A stretch of 9,371 nucleotides of DNA, taken from a bacterium BMS3Bbin07 (GTDB lineage Bacteria > Nitrospirota > Thermodesulfovibrionia > Thermodesulfovibrionales > JdFR-85). Below, one piece after another: positions 1 to 6,822 of the stretch. The notes under the pieces were generated by a model. The model had not been told where the DNA came from. It made no database searches and saw only the letters and a list, made by a program, of their open reading frames with translations. Position 1 is the first letter of the stretch, and every line of letters begins with the position of its first letter. A program made the translations under genes and the position numbers. The stretch lies in the NCBI GenBank assembly GCA_002898135.1, contig BDTQ01000286.1, positions 1 through 9,371 of the forward strand, given 5' to 3'.

Positions 1-18
1 CAGATTTACAATACTTAT

Positions 19-609
19 TCAGCGCAATCGTTTCCTGGGCACTTCAAAGAGTATCTCATCAACCATCTGACAGAGTATATGCCCCAGGGTTATATGTACT
101 TCCTGAATCCTCGGGGTATCAGTTGAGGCAACCAAAAAAGCATACGCGGACCTGGAAGCCATCCTGGTCCCCTTTCCCCCGGTAAATGATATTGTAACCA
201 GCTTCTTTTTCTTTGCTACATCAAGGGCCTTGTGGATATTCTTAGATGTCCCGCTCGTACTGATTGCAATAACAATATCGCCCTCTTCAGACAGACTCCT
301 CAACTGACGGGCAAATACTTCCGAATAATCATAGTCATTGGCAATCGCCGTCAATACGGCAACATCGGTATTCAGGGCAATAGCGGGCAGTCCGGGTCTC
401 TCTCTCTTAAAGCGGTTTATAAATTCCGCTGCAATATGTGAGGCATCAGTGGCAGAGCCTCCGTTGCCAAAGAGGATAAGCTTTTTCCCGTCATTGAAAG
501 CATCAGCAATGACTTTAGAGACCTGGATTATGTTATCAATATTCTCTTCAAAAAACTGCTTCTTTACCTCAAGGCTGTCCCGAACAGCCTTTAAAATTGA
601 TTCTTTCAT
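19..609 (-). CDS. gmhA: Sedoheptulose-7-phosphate isomerase (GmhA), SIS family
   Basis: This cytoplasmic isomerase converts D-sedoheptulose 7-phosphate to D-glycero-D-manno-heptose 7-phosphate, the first step of ADP-heptose synthesis for the LPS inner core. The 196-aa length matches the family (about 190-200 aa). It is a single SIS domain with the sugar-phosphate loop GNGGSATDASH (48-58) and the serine-rich STSGTS loop (117-122). The metal and catalytic residues align with E. coli GmhA at a constant offset of three: His58, Glu62, Gln169 and His177. I chose the ATG at 609, which has AGGAG about 9 nt upstream. A TTG one codon earlier (612) is also possible. The start overlaps the lipoprotein stop (TGATG), so translation is probably coupled. 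DiaA-type SIS proteins are similar, but the intact E/H/Q/H set favours GmhA. The remaining heptose genes are not in the window. Confidence 0.93.
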   Translation of the reverse strand: MKESILKAVRDSLEVKKQFFEENIDNIIQVSKVIADAFNDGKKLILFGNGGSATDASHIAAEFINRFKRERPGLPAIALNTDVAVLTAIANDYDYSEVFARQLRSLSEEGDIVIAISTSGTSKNIHKALDVAKKKKLVTISFTGGKGTRMASRSAYAFLVASTDTPRIQEVHITLGHILCQMVDEILFEVPRKRLR

Positions 610-863
610 CAAGTATTACTCCTTAATACATAAATGTCGACTCGCTTCTGTCCAACAGACTCTGTCAAGCTAAATGACGCTAACCCTTGCAAGTTAGTAC
701 CATCAGCAGTCCATGCCTGTTTTTTTTCGGTAGTGCTCATTGGAAGTTTTGTTTCCGGTCGATAGTCATTCAGGGTTGGTGGACCTTTTTTGCCACAAGC
801 AAAAATAATTAAAGAAAAGGCCACCAGCAAAGATAATCCTGCTATTCTTACCATAAATCCCAT
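609..863 (-). CDS. Small CGKKGPP-type lipoprotein (LptM/YifL-like)
   Basis: This 84-aa protein has a short basic start, a hydrophobic stretch (about 7-22) and a lipobox ending Ile-Phe-Ala-Cys23, so it should be cleaved and lipidated by signal peptidase II. After Cys23 come the residues GKKGPP, a signature of small outer-membrane lipoproteins of the LptM/YifL type, which in many bacteria sit next to amino-acid biosynthesis genes such as lysA or argH. Here argH lies just upstream. The tail (about 48-80) contains W-TADGT-N-LQGLASFSL, which resembles part of a fibronectin-type-III strand pattern seen in longer relatives, so this could be a shortened version; that is inference. Met4 is an alternative start, and neither start has a clear Shine-Dalgarno sequence. 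The stop overlaps the gmhA start, suggesting co-expression with LPS-core synthesis. The exact function is unknown. Confidence 0.75.
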   Translation of the reverse strand: MGFMVRIAGLSLLVAFSLIIFACGKKGPPTLNDYRPETKLPMSTTEKKQAWTADGTNLQGLASFSLTESVGQKRVDIYVLRSNT

Positions 864-873
864 TTCAGCTTAT

Positions 874-903
874 ATTATAAAACTAATTTGCTTTTTTTCT
901 TAA
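874..903 (-). promoter_or_regulatory. Possible sigma-70 promoter for the lipoprotein-gmhA pair
   Basis: On the minus strand a perfect TATAAT lies at 879-874, about 10 nt before the lipoprotein ATG. A weak TTAAGA lies about 18 nt further upstream. Use of this promoter would give a very short leader, consistent with the lack of a clear ribosome-binding site. The local DNA is strongly A/T-rich, so a chance match is possible. Confidence 0.3.
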
Positions 904-909
904 TTTTTT

Positions 910-1068
910 CATCGTAAAACTCGAAAACTTCTTTTTTAGCCTCTCGATTACTTCAAGATTTCTCTCGATTCTAAAGAACTAAAGTCTCTTTTTTCTGTTT
1001 CTTATCTTGAGTCTATCTTGAAGGCATCGTGAAGCTCAAAAACTTCTTTTGCCTTTCGATTTCCTCAA
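910..1068. repeat. Imperfect direct repeat (two ~45-bp units) in the argH-lipoprotein spacer
   Basis: The 226-bp gap between argH and the lipoprotein gene holds no convincing gene. It contains two direct copies of a roughly 45-bp unit, 910-956 and 1025-1068, spaced 115 bp apart. Both begin CATCGT, continue CTC-AAAACTTCTTTT-GCCT-TCGATT and end CTCAA or TTCAA. On the minus strand both units read as similar short peptides in the same frame (KEVFELHDAF and KEVFEFYDEK), each preceded by an in-frame TGA, so they could be relics of a duplicated coding fragment. Equally they may be a dispersed intergenic repeat. No clear intrinsic terminator was found here. Confidence 0.6.
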
Positions 1069-1089
1069 TTTTTATTATCAATTATAACA

Positions 1090-2460
1090 CTATAACGCTT
1101 TCCTTAGCCGGTTAACCTGCCTTCTTACCTCGTCCGGAGATGTGCCTCCCCTTGAATTTCTTCTCTTCACAGCCTTCTCAATGGTAAGAAGTTCAAAAAT
1201 ATCCGCCCCTATCAATGGGGAAAACCGTTTGAACTCATCAAGCGTCAATTCATGAAGTTCCGAGTCTCTTTCAATGGCATATCTAACAACCCTTCCGGTG
1301 ACCTCATGGGCATCTCGGAAAGGCAGACCCTTTCCAACCAGGTATTCGGCAAGGTCAGTGGCAAGCGAATAACCCCCCGCTGCTGTCTCCTGCATCCTCT
1401 TCTTATTAAACCTGACCCTTGGCAACATCTCGGCAAGTATGGTCAGAACACTGTTAAGGGTATCAACAGTGTCAAATACAGGCAGTTTGTCCTCCTGCAT
1501 ATCCCTGTTATATGCAAGGGGAAGGGCCTTCATGGTTGTTAAAAGACCTATGAGTGCACCATAAACGCGGCCAACTTTCCCCCTTATCAATTCCGCCACA
1601 TCCGGGTTCTTCTTCTGCGGCATTATGCTTGAGCCTGTTGTAAAGGCATCAGGGAGTTCAATAAAGGAAAACTCCTCTGTTGACCAGAGGACAAGCTCTT
1701 CTGCCATCCTGCTGAGATGAAGCATCAGGATTGAGCCAATGGATAGAAACTCAAGTGCAAAATCCCTGTCCGAAACTGCATCCATACTGTTGCCGGCAAT
1801 TCTCTTAAACTTCAGAAGCCTTGCAACATAGGCCCTGTCTATCGGCAGGGTGGTACCGGCAAGGGCACATGCACCAAGGGGAAGGGTATTGATCCTCTTG
1901 AGGGCATCCTGAAGTCTTTCCCTGTCACGCTGAAACATCTCGACATATGCAAGAAGATGATGCCCGAGTGTCACGGGCTGAGCCCTCTGAAGGTGGGTAT
2001 ATCCCGGCATTATCGTATCTGCATGTCTTTGGGCAAGCCTCAAAAGAACCCTCTGCAGCTTTTTTATTGTCTTTATGAACCCCTCCACTTCGGCCCTGAG
2101 ATAAAGTCTCAGGTCAAGGGCAACCTGGTCATTGCGGGAGCGGGCTGTGTGGAGCTTGCCTCCGGAAGGCCCGATCTTCTTTATGAGCGCAGCCTCTATA
2201 TTCATGTGTATGTCCTCAAGGTCCTGTTGAAAACGAAACTTGCCTGCTTCTATTTCAGATGCTATCTCCTGCAGGCCTGTAATGATCCTGTCAGCATCAT
2301 CCCCTGAAATGATTCTCTGACGGGCAAGCATGCGTGCATGTGCAATACTGCCCTGAATGTCGTAACGCCAGAGCCTCCAGTCAAAGGATATGGACTCAGT
2401 AAATGCCTCGACACTGCCGGCAGTCTTCTCCTTAAACCTTCCAGCCCAGGGTTTCTTCAT
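1090..2460 (-). CDS. argH: Argininosuccinate lyase (ArgH)
   Basis: This enzyme cleaves argininosuccinate to arginine and fumarate, the last step of arginine biosynthesis, in the cytoplasm as a homotetramer. At 456 aa it has the usual length. Hallmarks of the fumarase/aspartase superfamily are present: N-terminal KPWAGRF, ARSRNDQVALDLRL (106-119), the catalytic-base region GYTHLQRAQP (153-162, His156), and the signature loop GSSIMPQKKNPD (276-287) with the mobile catalytic Ser278. The reading frame is open for 77 further codons upstream, but that stretch does not resemble the family. The ATG at 2460 gives the canonical MKKPWAGRF start, with GGAG 8 nt upstream. The start overlaps the stop of a 24-codon leader ORF (ATGA), so its translation is probably coupled to that ORF. 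No argG or other arginine gene is visible. Confidence 0.96.
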   Translation of the reverse strand: MKKPWAGRFKEKTAGSVEAFTESISFDWRLWRYDIQGSIAHARMLARQRIISGDDADRIITGLQEIASEIEAGKFRFQQDLEDIHMNIEAALIKKIGPSGGKLHTARSRNDQVALDLRLYLRAEVEGFIKTIKKLQRVLLRLAQRHADTIMPGYTHLQRAQPVTLGHHLLAYVEMFQRDRERLQDALKRINTLPLGACALAGTTLPIDRAYVARLLKFKRIAGNSMDAVSDRDFALEFLSIGSILMLHLSRMAEELVLWSTEEFSFIELPDAFTTGSSIMPQKKNPDVAELIRGKVGRVYGALIGLLTTMKALPLAYNRDMQEDKLPVFDTVDTLNSVLTILAEMLPRVRFNKKRMQETAAGGYSLATDLAEYLVGKGLPFRDAHEVTGRVVRYAIERDSELHELTLDEFKRFSPLIGADIFELLTIEKAVKRRNSRGGTSPDEVRRQVNRLRKAL

Positions 2461-2531
2461 ACCTCTATCTCCATGGATAAGCAAACCGCATAAATACCGG
2501 ATTCGTTGATTAGAGTTTTGACATTGTTCAT
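2457..2531 (-). CDS. 24-codon ORF translationally coupled to argH (candidate leader peptide)
   Basis: This small ORF encodes MNNVKTLINESGIYAVCLSM followed by EIEV. It has a strong Shine-Dalgarno sequence (AAGGAGG at 2548-2542, 10 nt before the ATG), far better than the one immediately before argH. Its TGA overlaps the argH ATG as ATGA, the classic arrangement for translational coupling. The argH ribosome-binding GGAG lies within its last codons. It has no arginine codons, so simple ribosome stalling at Arg codons is not suggested. It could be a leader peptide, a coupling device, or the truncated start of a gene whose remainder was lost. I do not recognise the peptide. Confidence 0.5.
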   Translation of the reverse strand: MNNVKTLINESGIYAVCLSMEIEV

Positions 2532-2596
2532 ATTTCGTTATCCTCCTTAAAATCCGACAATACGTAATTTTGATAAAAATACTGGAAAAGATCTTT

Positions 2597-2740
2597 TTTC
2601 TATATACAGCGTCATAAATTATTGCGCATGTTGTGTCATTCCCGCTTGTCGGGAATCTTTCTTCCAAGAAGGATGCCGGACAAGCCAGCATGACAGACTT
2701 TGGGAGAAGTTTATATTATGCGCAATTTTATAAGTCGTCA
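2597..2740. repeat. MITE-like dispersed repeat, copy 1 (argH upstream region)
   Basis: This is an intergenic element between the histidine kinase and argH. Its ends form an imperfect terminal inverted repeat: ATAAATTATTGCGCAT near 2614-2629 against ATAAAATTGCGCAT read from the opposite strand near 2733-2720. Inside is the palindrome ATTCCCG-cttgt-CGGGAAT (2638-2656), reminiscent of the ATTCCC-N-GGGAAT repeats called dRS3 in Neisseria, although kinship is not implied. The first 49 bases match copy 2 at 4421-4469 at about 43 positions, and 2648-2677 matches 4502-4531 at 28 of 30. There is no transposase ORF inside, so it could only be mobilised in trans. Confidence 0.75.
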
Positions 2741-2776
2741 TGTATAAGTATAGAATATATTTTTGGAGTGCGGGCA

Positions 2777-2793
2777 AAAATAGTTACTATTTT
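2777..2793 (-). terminator. A/T-rich palindrome after the histidine kinase gene (weak terminator candidate)
   Basis: AAAATAGT and ACTATTTT flank a single base, about 55 nt beyond the kinase stop on the minus strand. The transcript then continues with U-rich sequence before GCCCGC. A nearby second pair of arms (AAGTATA near 2743 and TATACTT near 2799) encloses it. The stem is purely A/U with almost no loop, so this is a weak terminator at best. Confidence 0.25.
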
Positions 2794-2847
2794 ATACTTA
2801 GTCCTGCCCTTAATGTCAAGACAGATGACGGAATACTGAAGATGGAA

Positions 2848-4377
2848 TTAGTCAAGAACTGCAGAAAAGCCTTCTTTTCCTGCCGGAAGTTCAATAATAA
2901 AGGTCGCCCCTTCGCCTAAACTCCCTTCAGCCCATATATTTCCATTATGCTCTTTTACAATACCGTGAGATATTGAAAGTCCCAGACCAGACCCCTTGTT
3001 TACCGGCTTTGTGGTAAAAAACGGGTCAAATATCCTTGTAACTGTATCCTTTGATATTCCCATGCCATTGTCGGATATTTTAATTACAACCATTCCCCGC
3101 TCCCTGTCATAATGGGTATGCAAAGTGATAAGTTTTTCCTCCTTGCCGGAGTTAAGCACAGCGTACTCTGCATTTACAAGGATGTTCATTATTACCTGCT
3201 GTATCTGTTGTGGATCAATGGACACAATCGGCAGATCATGGTAATCCCTTACAATCTGAAAACCATTCGACCGAAGCCAGTAAGACCTGAGCTCAATTGC
3301 ACTGTCAATGAGTTCATCCATCCGGATATATGACCTCTCGGGGGGACTCTGCCTTGAAAAGGTCAGGAGGTTTTCCACTATCTTCTTGCACCGCTCTGCA
3401 GCAGAGTATATCTTGCCAAGTTCTTTCTTCAAAACCTCATCTTCAGCCTTCATTGTCAAAAGTTCAGAATATCCAAGTATCCCTGTAAGGGGATTATTTA
3501 ACTCATGTGCCACACCTGAAACCAGAAGCCCAAGGGATGTAAGTTTATCTGCATGGTAAAGTTGCTCTTTCAATCTCCGCATCTCTGTTATGTCTTTAAG
3601 GATATGCACTGTTGCATTCTTCCCGTTTGGCAGTGTTACATGAAAACCGCTTACAAGGTAAATCTTGCCATCACAGGTAATCTCTTCAGTGTATGCCTTT
3701 CTGTTTTTATACAGCTCCTCTATGCAGAACGTTGGAGCAAGCTTGCCCTGCAACTCAAGACAACTCTTCCCGATAATCTTTCGCGGATGAAGACCACAGC
3801 TCTCTGCAAAGGCAATGTTGCACTTTATAATCCTGCAATCATCGTCCACAACAAAGACATAATCGGATATTGCATCAAAAGTCTCCTGCCAGAGTTTCTG
3901 ACTCTTTGAGATCAGGTCGAAAAGAAAGCTGTTTTTTATGGTAGACACGCCAGCATCCAGAAAAATCTCGAGGGAGTTTATGTCAGGCTCTGAAAACTCT
4001 CTCTCTGTAAAGGAGGCGAGGAAGAGCACCCCCTTTTTGTCAGTCATAATATTCACCGGCGTACAGATGAGGCTCTTCACTTCATATCGCTGTAATTTTT
4101 CACACAGATCAGGATGTTCTTTAATGTCTCTTATAACTGTTGTCTTTTCAACCTGAAGGCCAAAATCGGAACAGAACATTTCTACATCAAATTCAAAATT
4201 GCTCTGACTCATACATCTGAGCTTATCATCATCAATAAGTGCAAAGACCCCGGCATCTACGGAAAGAAGCTTCATCCCCCCCTTAACCAGTATATTAATG
4301 GCATGGTCAACACTGAGATCCCGGTTTATCTCCTTAATAAGAGAATTTATCAGCAAAAGCCTTTCATTGAACTTCAT
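2848..4377 (-). CDS. Soluble sensor histidine kinase, GAF-PAS-HisKA-HATPase_c
   Basis: This 509-aa cytoplasmic sensor kinase has no membrane segment. It has an N-terminal GAF-like sensor (about 15-150), a PAS domain (about 163-265; FDAISDYVFVVDDDCRIIKCN), and a HisKA dimerisation domain with phospho-acceptor His291 in SGVAHELNNPLTGILGYSE, followed by a complete ATP-binding domain. The ATP-binding motifs are the N box around Asn398-Asn402, G1 DNGMG (436-440), the F box FDPFFTTK (450-457), and G2 GSGLGL (462-467). The HELNNPL H-box and the overall form are NtrB/PAS-kinase-like. It has no receiver of its own, and the nearest receivers are the two REC proteins upstream beyond motAB, which makes them candidate partners (inference). 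It is separated from motB by about 230 bp carrying a dispersed repeat, so it may have its own promoter. The start at 4377 has only a modest AGGGG ribosome-binding site. The signal sensed is unknown. Confidence 0.88.
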   Translation of the reverse strand: MKFNERLLLINSLIKEINRDLSVDHAINILVKGGMKLLSVDAGVFALIDDDKLRCMSQSNFEFDVEMFCSDFGLQVEKTTVIRDIKEHPDLCEKLQRYEVKSLICTPVNIMTDKKGVLFLASFTEREFSEPDINSLEIFLDAGVSTIKNSFLFDLISKSQKLWQETFDAISDYVFVVDDDCRIIKCNIAFAESCGLHPRKIIGKSCLELQGKLAPTFCIEELYKNRKAYTEEITCDGKIYLVSGFHVTLPNGKNATVHILKDITEMRRLKEQLYHADKLTSLGLLVSGVAHELNNPLTGILGYSELLTMKAEDEVLKKELGKIYSAAERCKKIVENLLTFSRQSPPERSYIRMDELIDSAIELRSYWLRSNGFQIVRDYHDLPIVSIDPQQIQQVIMNILVNAEYAVLNSGKEEKLITLHTHYDRERGMVVIKISDNGMGISKDTVTRIFDPFFTTKPVNKGSGLGLSISHGIVKEHNGNIWAEGSLGEGATFIIELPAGKEGFSAVLD

Positions 4378-4420
4378 CAGCTGCCCCTGTATTTTTGGAT
4401 TTTATTGTCAAATCTGAACT

Positions 4421-4590
4421 TTTCTATACACAGTGTCTCAAATTATTGCTCATGTTGTTTCATTCCCGCTCCTGTTCTCCGTAGTATTACGAAGGATGAA
4501 TGTCGGGAATCTTTCTTCCGGGAAGGATGCCCCGAAGACTTTCGGGGAGGGTTATTCTGCTTTAGTTATTCCCCACACAATTTTCTGAAA
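4421..4590. repeat. MITE-like dispersed repeat, copy 2 (between motB and the histidine kinase)
   Basis: This is a second copy of the element at 2597-2740. The left end (4421-4469) and the 4502-4531 block match copy 1 closely, and the right side is more diverged (AGACTTTCGGGGAGGGTTA against AGACTTTGGGAGAAGTTTA). The palindrome arms ATTCCCG (4462-4468) and CGGGAAT (4504-4510) are 35 nt apart here rather than 5, because of about 30 extra bases containing CGTAGTATTACG. A 7-bp hairpin CCCCGAA-gact-TTCGGGG lies at 4530-4547. It has no U tract after it, so it is not a classic terminator. The right boundary is approximate. Confidence 0.65.
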
Positions 4591-4609
4591 AGTATTGAAA
4601 CTAAATTTA

Positions 4610-5293
4610 TTATAACATCTTTGCTTCCCGATCTGTCAGAATTACTATATCAACACGTCTGTTTTTTGCCCTGCCCTCAGGAGTGGTATTTTCCCTGAGT
4701 GGCTTATATTTGCCATAACCGGCAACAATGAATCTCTCGGGGGGCAGACCAAATTTTTCTATAAAGAGTCTCAATACCGAAACAGCACGCATGGTTGAGA
4801 TTTCCCAGTTTGACCTGTAACCGGAACTTCCGACCGGCAAATTATCCGTATGTCCTTCTATTAACACCTTGTTTGATATTCCCTTGAGGATTAAAGACAA
4901 TTCTGCCAGCACCTTTAATGACGACTCTTTTATCTCTACGGAACCAGGGGCGAAAATGGAACCCTCACCAAGGGAGACAATTACACCCCTTTCATCCCTC
5001 CGGACATTGAGGTCCTTGCTGAAAGAACCAACAACCCCCCTCAGCTCATACTCAATCCCTTCAGAAATCTGCGAAGGCTTGTCCAACTCGGGAATTACTG
5101 TGCTGCCCTGCCGCGACGTTTCCGTTCCCAAAGCAGCATTCAGAGAATCTGCAAATTTGCCAAGCTTCTGCGTATCTACAACACTTATTGCATAAAGGGT
5201 GGTAAACAAGGCAAAAAGGAGGGTTATGAAGTCGGCATATGAGACAACCCATCTGTCAGGGCTGTCATTGTCCTCAATACTTTTCCTTCTCAT
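4610..5293 (-). CDS. motB: Flagellar stator protein MotB
   Basis: MotB is the peptidoglycan-anchored half of the proton-driven stator that powers flagellar rotation. With MotA it forms an inner-membrane ion channel. The 227-aa form has a basic N-terminus, one membrane segment (about 15-37; WVVSYADFITLLFALFTTLY) containing the essential ion-binding Asp21, a periplasmic linker, and an OmpA/MotB peptidoglycan-binding domain (about 105-225) with GHTDN (147-151) and NRRVDI (211-216). I preferred the ATG at 5293 because GAGGTGAG lies 6 nt before it. A GTG at 5314, whose first bases overlap the motA stop (GTGA), would add seven residues and is the main alternative. It appears to be the last gene of the motility operon. 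The sequence does not distinguish H+ from Na+ coupling with certainty. Confidence 0.95.
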   Translation of the reverse strand: MRRKSIEDNDSPDRWVVSYADFITLLFALFTTLYAISVVDTQKLGKFADSLNAALGTETSRQGSTVIPELDKPSQISEGIEYELRGVVGSFSKDLNVRRDERGVIVSLGEGSIFAPGSVEIKESSLKVLAELSLILKGISNKVLIEGHTDNLPVGSSGYRSNWEISTMRAVSVLRLFIEKFGLPPERFIVAGYGKYKPLRENTTPEGRAKNRRVDIVILTDREAKML

Positions 5294-5299
5294 AGCAGT

Positions 5300-5311
5300 C
5301 TCACCTCTCCT
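5300..5311 (-). promoter_or_regulatory. Ribosome-binding site that decides the motB start
   Basis: AGGAGAGGTGAG overlaps the end of motA and lies 6 nt upstream of the ATG at 5293. It is inside the coding region if the upstream GTG at 5314 were used. The GTG itself has no comparable site in front of it, which favours the ATG. Confidence 0.6.
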
Positions 5312-6057
5312 CACTTCTCAACAAAGGCACGTAGTTTCTCTCTGAGATAATGCGGATTAATACCTGACTGGATGCCGATAACGGCCTCCACTATCATGGT
5401 CCTGAATTTAATCTCCCTCATCAGGTTATTTTTCAGTTTTTTTGATATGGGCAAAAGCAGGAGATTTGCCACCCCCACACCATACACGGTTGCAACAAAG
5501 GCAACAGCAATCCCCTGTCCCAATTTTGCAGGCTCAGACAGGTTCTGCATTACGTGAATAAGACCTATTACCGCACCTATAATCCCTATTGTCGGTGCAA
5601 AACCACCTGCAGTCTCAAAGACCCTTGATTGCCTCAACCTGGCATCCTCAAAGGTTAAATTCTCTTCCTCGAGGGTTTCACGCAGTAGCCTTGGACTGAT
5701 TCCGTCAATTGCAAGGGAAAGTGTTTTTCGGAAAAAAGGGTCATCTATATCCATAAGATGGGGTTCGATCGCAACAAGTCCCTTTTTTCTTGACAGATGT
5801 GCAAGTGATACTATCTGATTTATACTGGCATCGTAAGCAGGGGTTTCATTTTTAAAAAAAACATCTTTAAGTGATCCAAGTGCAAGCAGAACATCCTGAA
5901 GTGTAAAACTCAGCAGTGTGGCCCCAAGTGTACCGCCAAAAACAATGAGTGCTGCTGCCGGCTGTAGAATAAAGGTTATATTCCCGCCCTCCAGCAGAGT
6001 GCCGCCCACAAGCGCCGAGGCACCAAGCACTATCCCTATTAAGCTCGCTTTCTCCAT
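5311..6057 (-). CDS. motA: Flagellar stator protein MotA
   Basis: MotA is the inner-membrane stator subunit that pushes on the FliG rotor ring. This 248-aa protein has the expected four membrane segments (about 4-22, 30-52, 153-173 and 181-203). A large cytoplasmic loop (about 55-150) carries the conserved Arg90 and Glu98 (SRKKGLVAIE) that contact the rotor. Segment 3 includes GFAPTIGIIGAVIGLI with Pro155, and segment 4 ends LLLPI with Pro203; both prolines are characteristic of the family. The length is close to that of PomA/MotA of the shorter class. It starts 3 nt after the PilZ gene stop and runs into motB, so it is probably translated in series with them. The ribosome-binding site is weak (GGA about 7 nt upstream), which fits coupling to the gene before it. 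Confidence 0.95.
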   Translation of the reverse strand: MEKASLIGIVLGASALVGGTLLEGGNITFILQPAAALIVFGGTLGATLLSFTLQDVLLALGSLKDVFFKNETPAYDASINQIVSLAHLSRKKGLVAIEPHLMDIDDPFFRKTLSLAIDGISPRLLRETLEEENLTFEDARLRQSRVFETAGGFAPTIGIIGAVIGLIHVMQNLSEPAKLGQGIAVAFVATVYGVGVANLLLLPISKKLKNNLMREIKFRTMIVEAVIGIQSGINPHYLREKLRAFVEK

Positions 6058-6060
6058 ACA

Positions 6061-6822
6061 TTATCCGTCTTTCCTTTGCTTCCTGATAATCTCTCTCTGT
6101 CTTCTCAGGGTGTACCGGATTATCTCCTCCCTGACCTCATCTGTCATTTCTGCAAACTCGATTGCAGTATCATATGCCTTTCTTCCCTCCCTTTCAAGCA
6201 CTTTTACTCTTGTAACCTCACCAAAGGCCTGGACTGCCATTGGTGGATAAGAGGGAAGAAGAATTTTGAGTTCCACAACATCGCCAGGCTCAAACTCCTC
6301 ATCAATCTCAAATCTTATCCCTGATGCAGAAATATTTACAGCGCTGGCCTCCTCGTTCAACGCCCCCGCCTCTTTAAGCACAAGGGTATTTAACAGAAAG
6401 TCGAGTTTATTGTTAATCTCCTGCAAGATAGGGAAAAGACCGCTATCATGCAATCCTGTCCCGATTTCATCTACCTTCTTGTCTGAAGGCGGGAAGAGAA
6501 ATTCCGGTGAACGCACAGCTAATTTACCAACCCTTTTTATCTTTACGGGAAATGCATCATCGACCCTAAAAAAAGACCTCCTCTCCTCATAAAGATCAAC
6601 TGGAACTTCAAGGAAAAGCTCGTTCCCCTTTACATCCTTCACCAAGGCCATTGTCTCCGTATTACCCTGACACATCAAAACCTTCTGCCCTTTCAACCCA
6701 CTCACCTCGCAATCAGAGCAAAGACGGTATTCTACCCCATTTCCCTCTGTAACCCTGGCATTAAAACAATTGACACCATCCCTTGTCCTGATATAAACAT
6801 CCTTGCCGGTCTCAATACCCAT
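6061..6822 (-). CDS. YcgR-like PilZ protein, predicted c-di-GMP receptor acting on the motor
   Basis: This 253-aa cytoplasmic protein has an N-terminal YcgR-N/PilZN-like beta domain (about 1-80) and a PilZ domain. The PilZ domain carries both c-di-GMP-binding motifs: the arginine motif ERRSFFR (Arg81, Arg82, Arg86) and N-ISASG (163-168, the [D/N]xSxxG motif). An insertion of about 50 residues (103-155), containing an amphipathic stretch PILQEINNKLDFLLNTLVLK, splits the two motifs. The C-terminal helix is highly basic (RYTLRRQREIIRKQRKDG). In enteric bacteria YcgR binds c-di-GMP and brakes the flagellar motor through MotA or FliG. The direct linkage to motAB and to an HD-GYP gene supports the same role here (inference). 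Its start overlaps the HD-GYP gene end by 11 nt. Confidence 0.86.
   Translation of the reverse strand: MGIETGKDVYIRTRDGVNCFNARVTEGNGVEYRLCSDCEVSGLKGQKVLMCQGNTETMALVKDVKGNELFLEVPVDLYEERRSFFRVDDAFPVKIKRVGKLAVRSPEFLFPPSDKKVDEIGTGLHDSGLFPILQEINNKLDFLLNTLVLKEAGALNEEASAVNISASGIRFEIDEEFEPGDVVELKILLPSYPPMAVQAFGEVTRVKVLEREGRKAYDTAIEFAEMTDEVREEIIRYTLRRQREIIRKQRKDG

Noticed and set aside
2457..2531. Arginine attenuator peptide
   Set aside because: The peptide has no arginine codons and no competing terminator hairpin is visible before argH, so only the coupling interpretation is kept.
2461..2691. Upstream extension of argH by 77 residues
   Set aside because: The extra residues do not resemble the family, run through the dispersed-repeat region, and the canonical MKKPWAGRF start has a ribosome-binding site.
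4378..4415. TTGACA upstream of the histidine kinase as a sigma-70 promoter
   Set aside because: TTGACA is present on the minus strand, but no acceptable -10 lies 16-18 nt downstream.
4530..4547. CCCCGAA-gact-TTCGGGG hairpin as the motAB terminator
   Set aside because: The stem is good but no U tract follows on the minus strand, and it belongs to the repeat element.
4114..4698. Plus-strand open frame of 194 codons across the motB-kinase spacer
   Set aside because: It overlaps the ends of two well-supported minus-strand genes and a dispersed repeat, is rich in Cys/Ser/Phe as shadow frames are, and shows no known motif.
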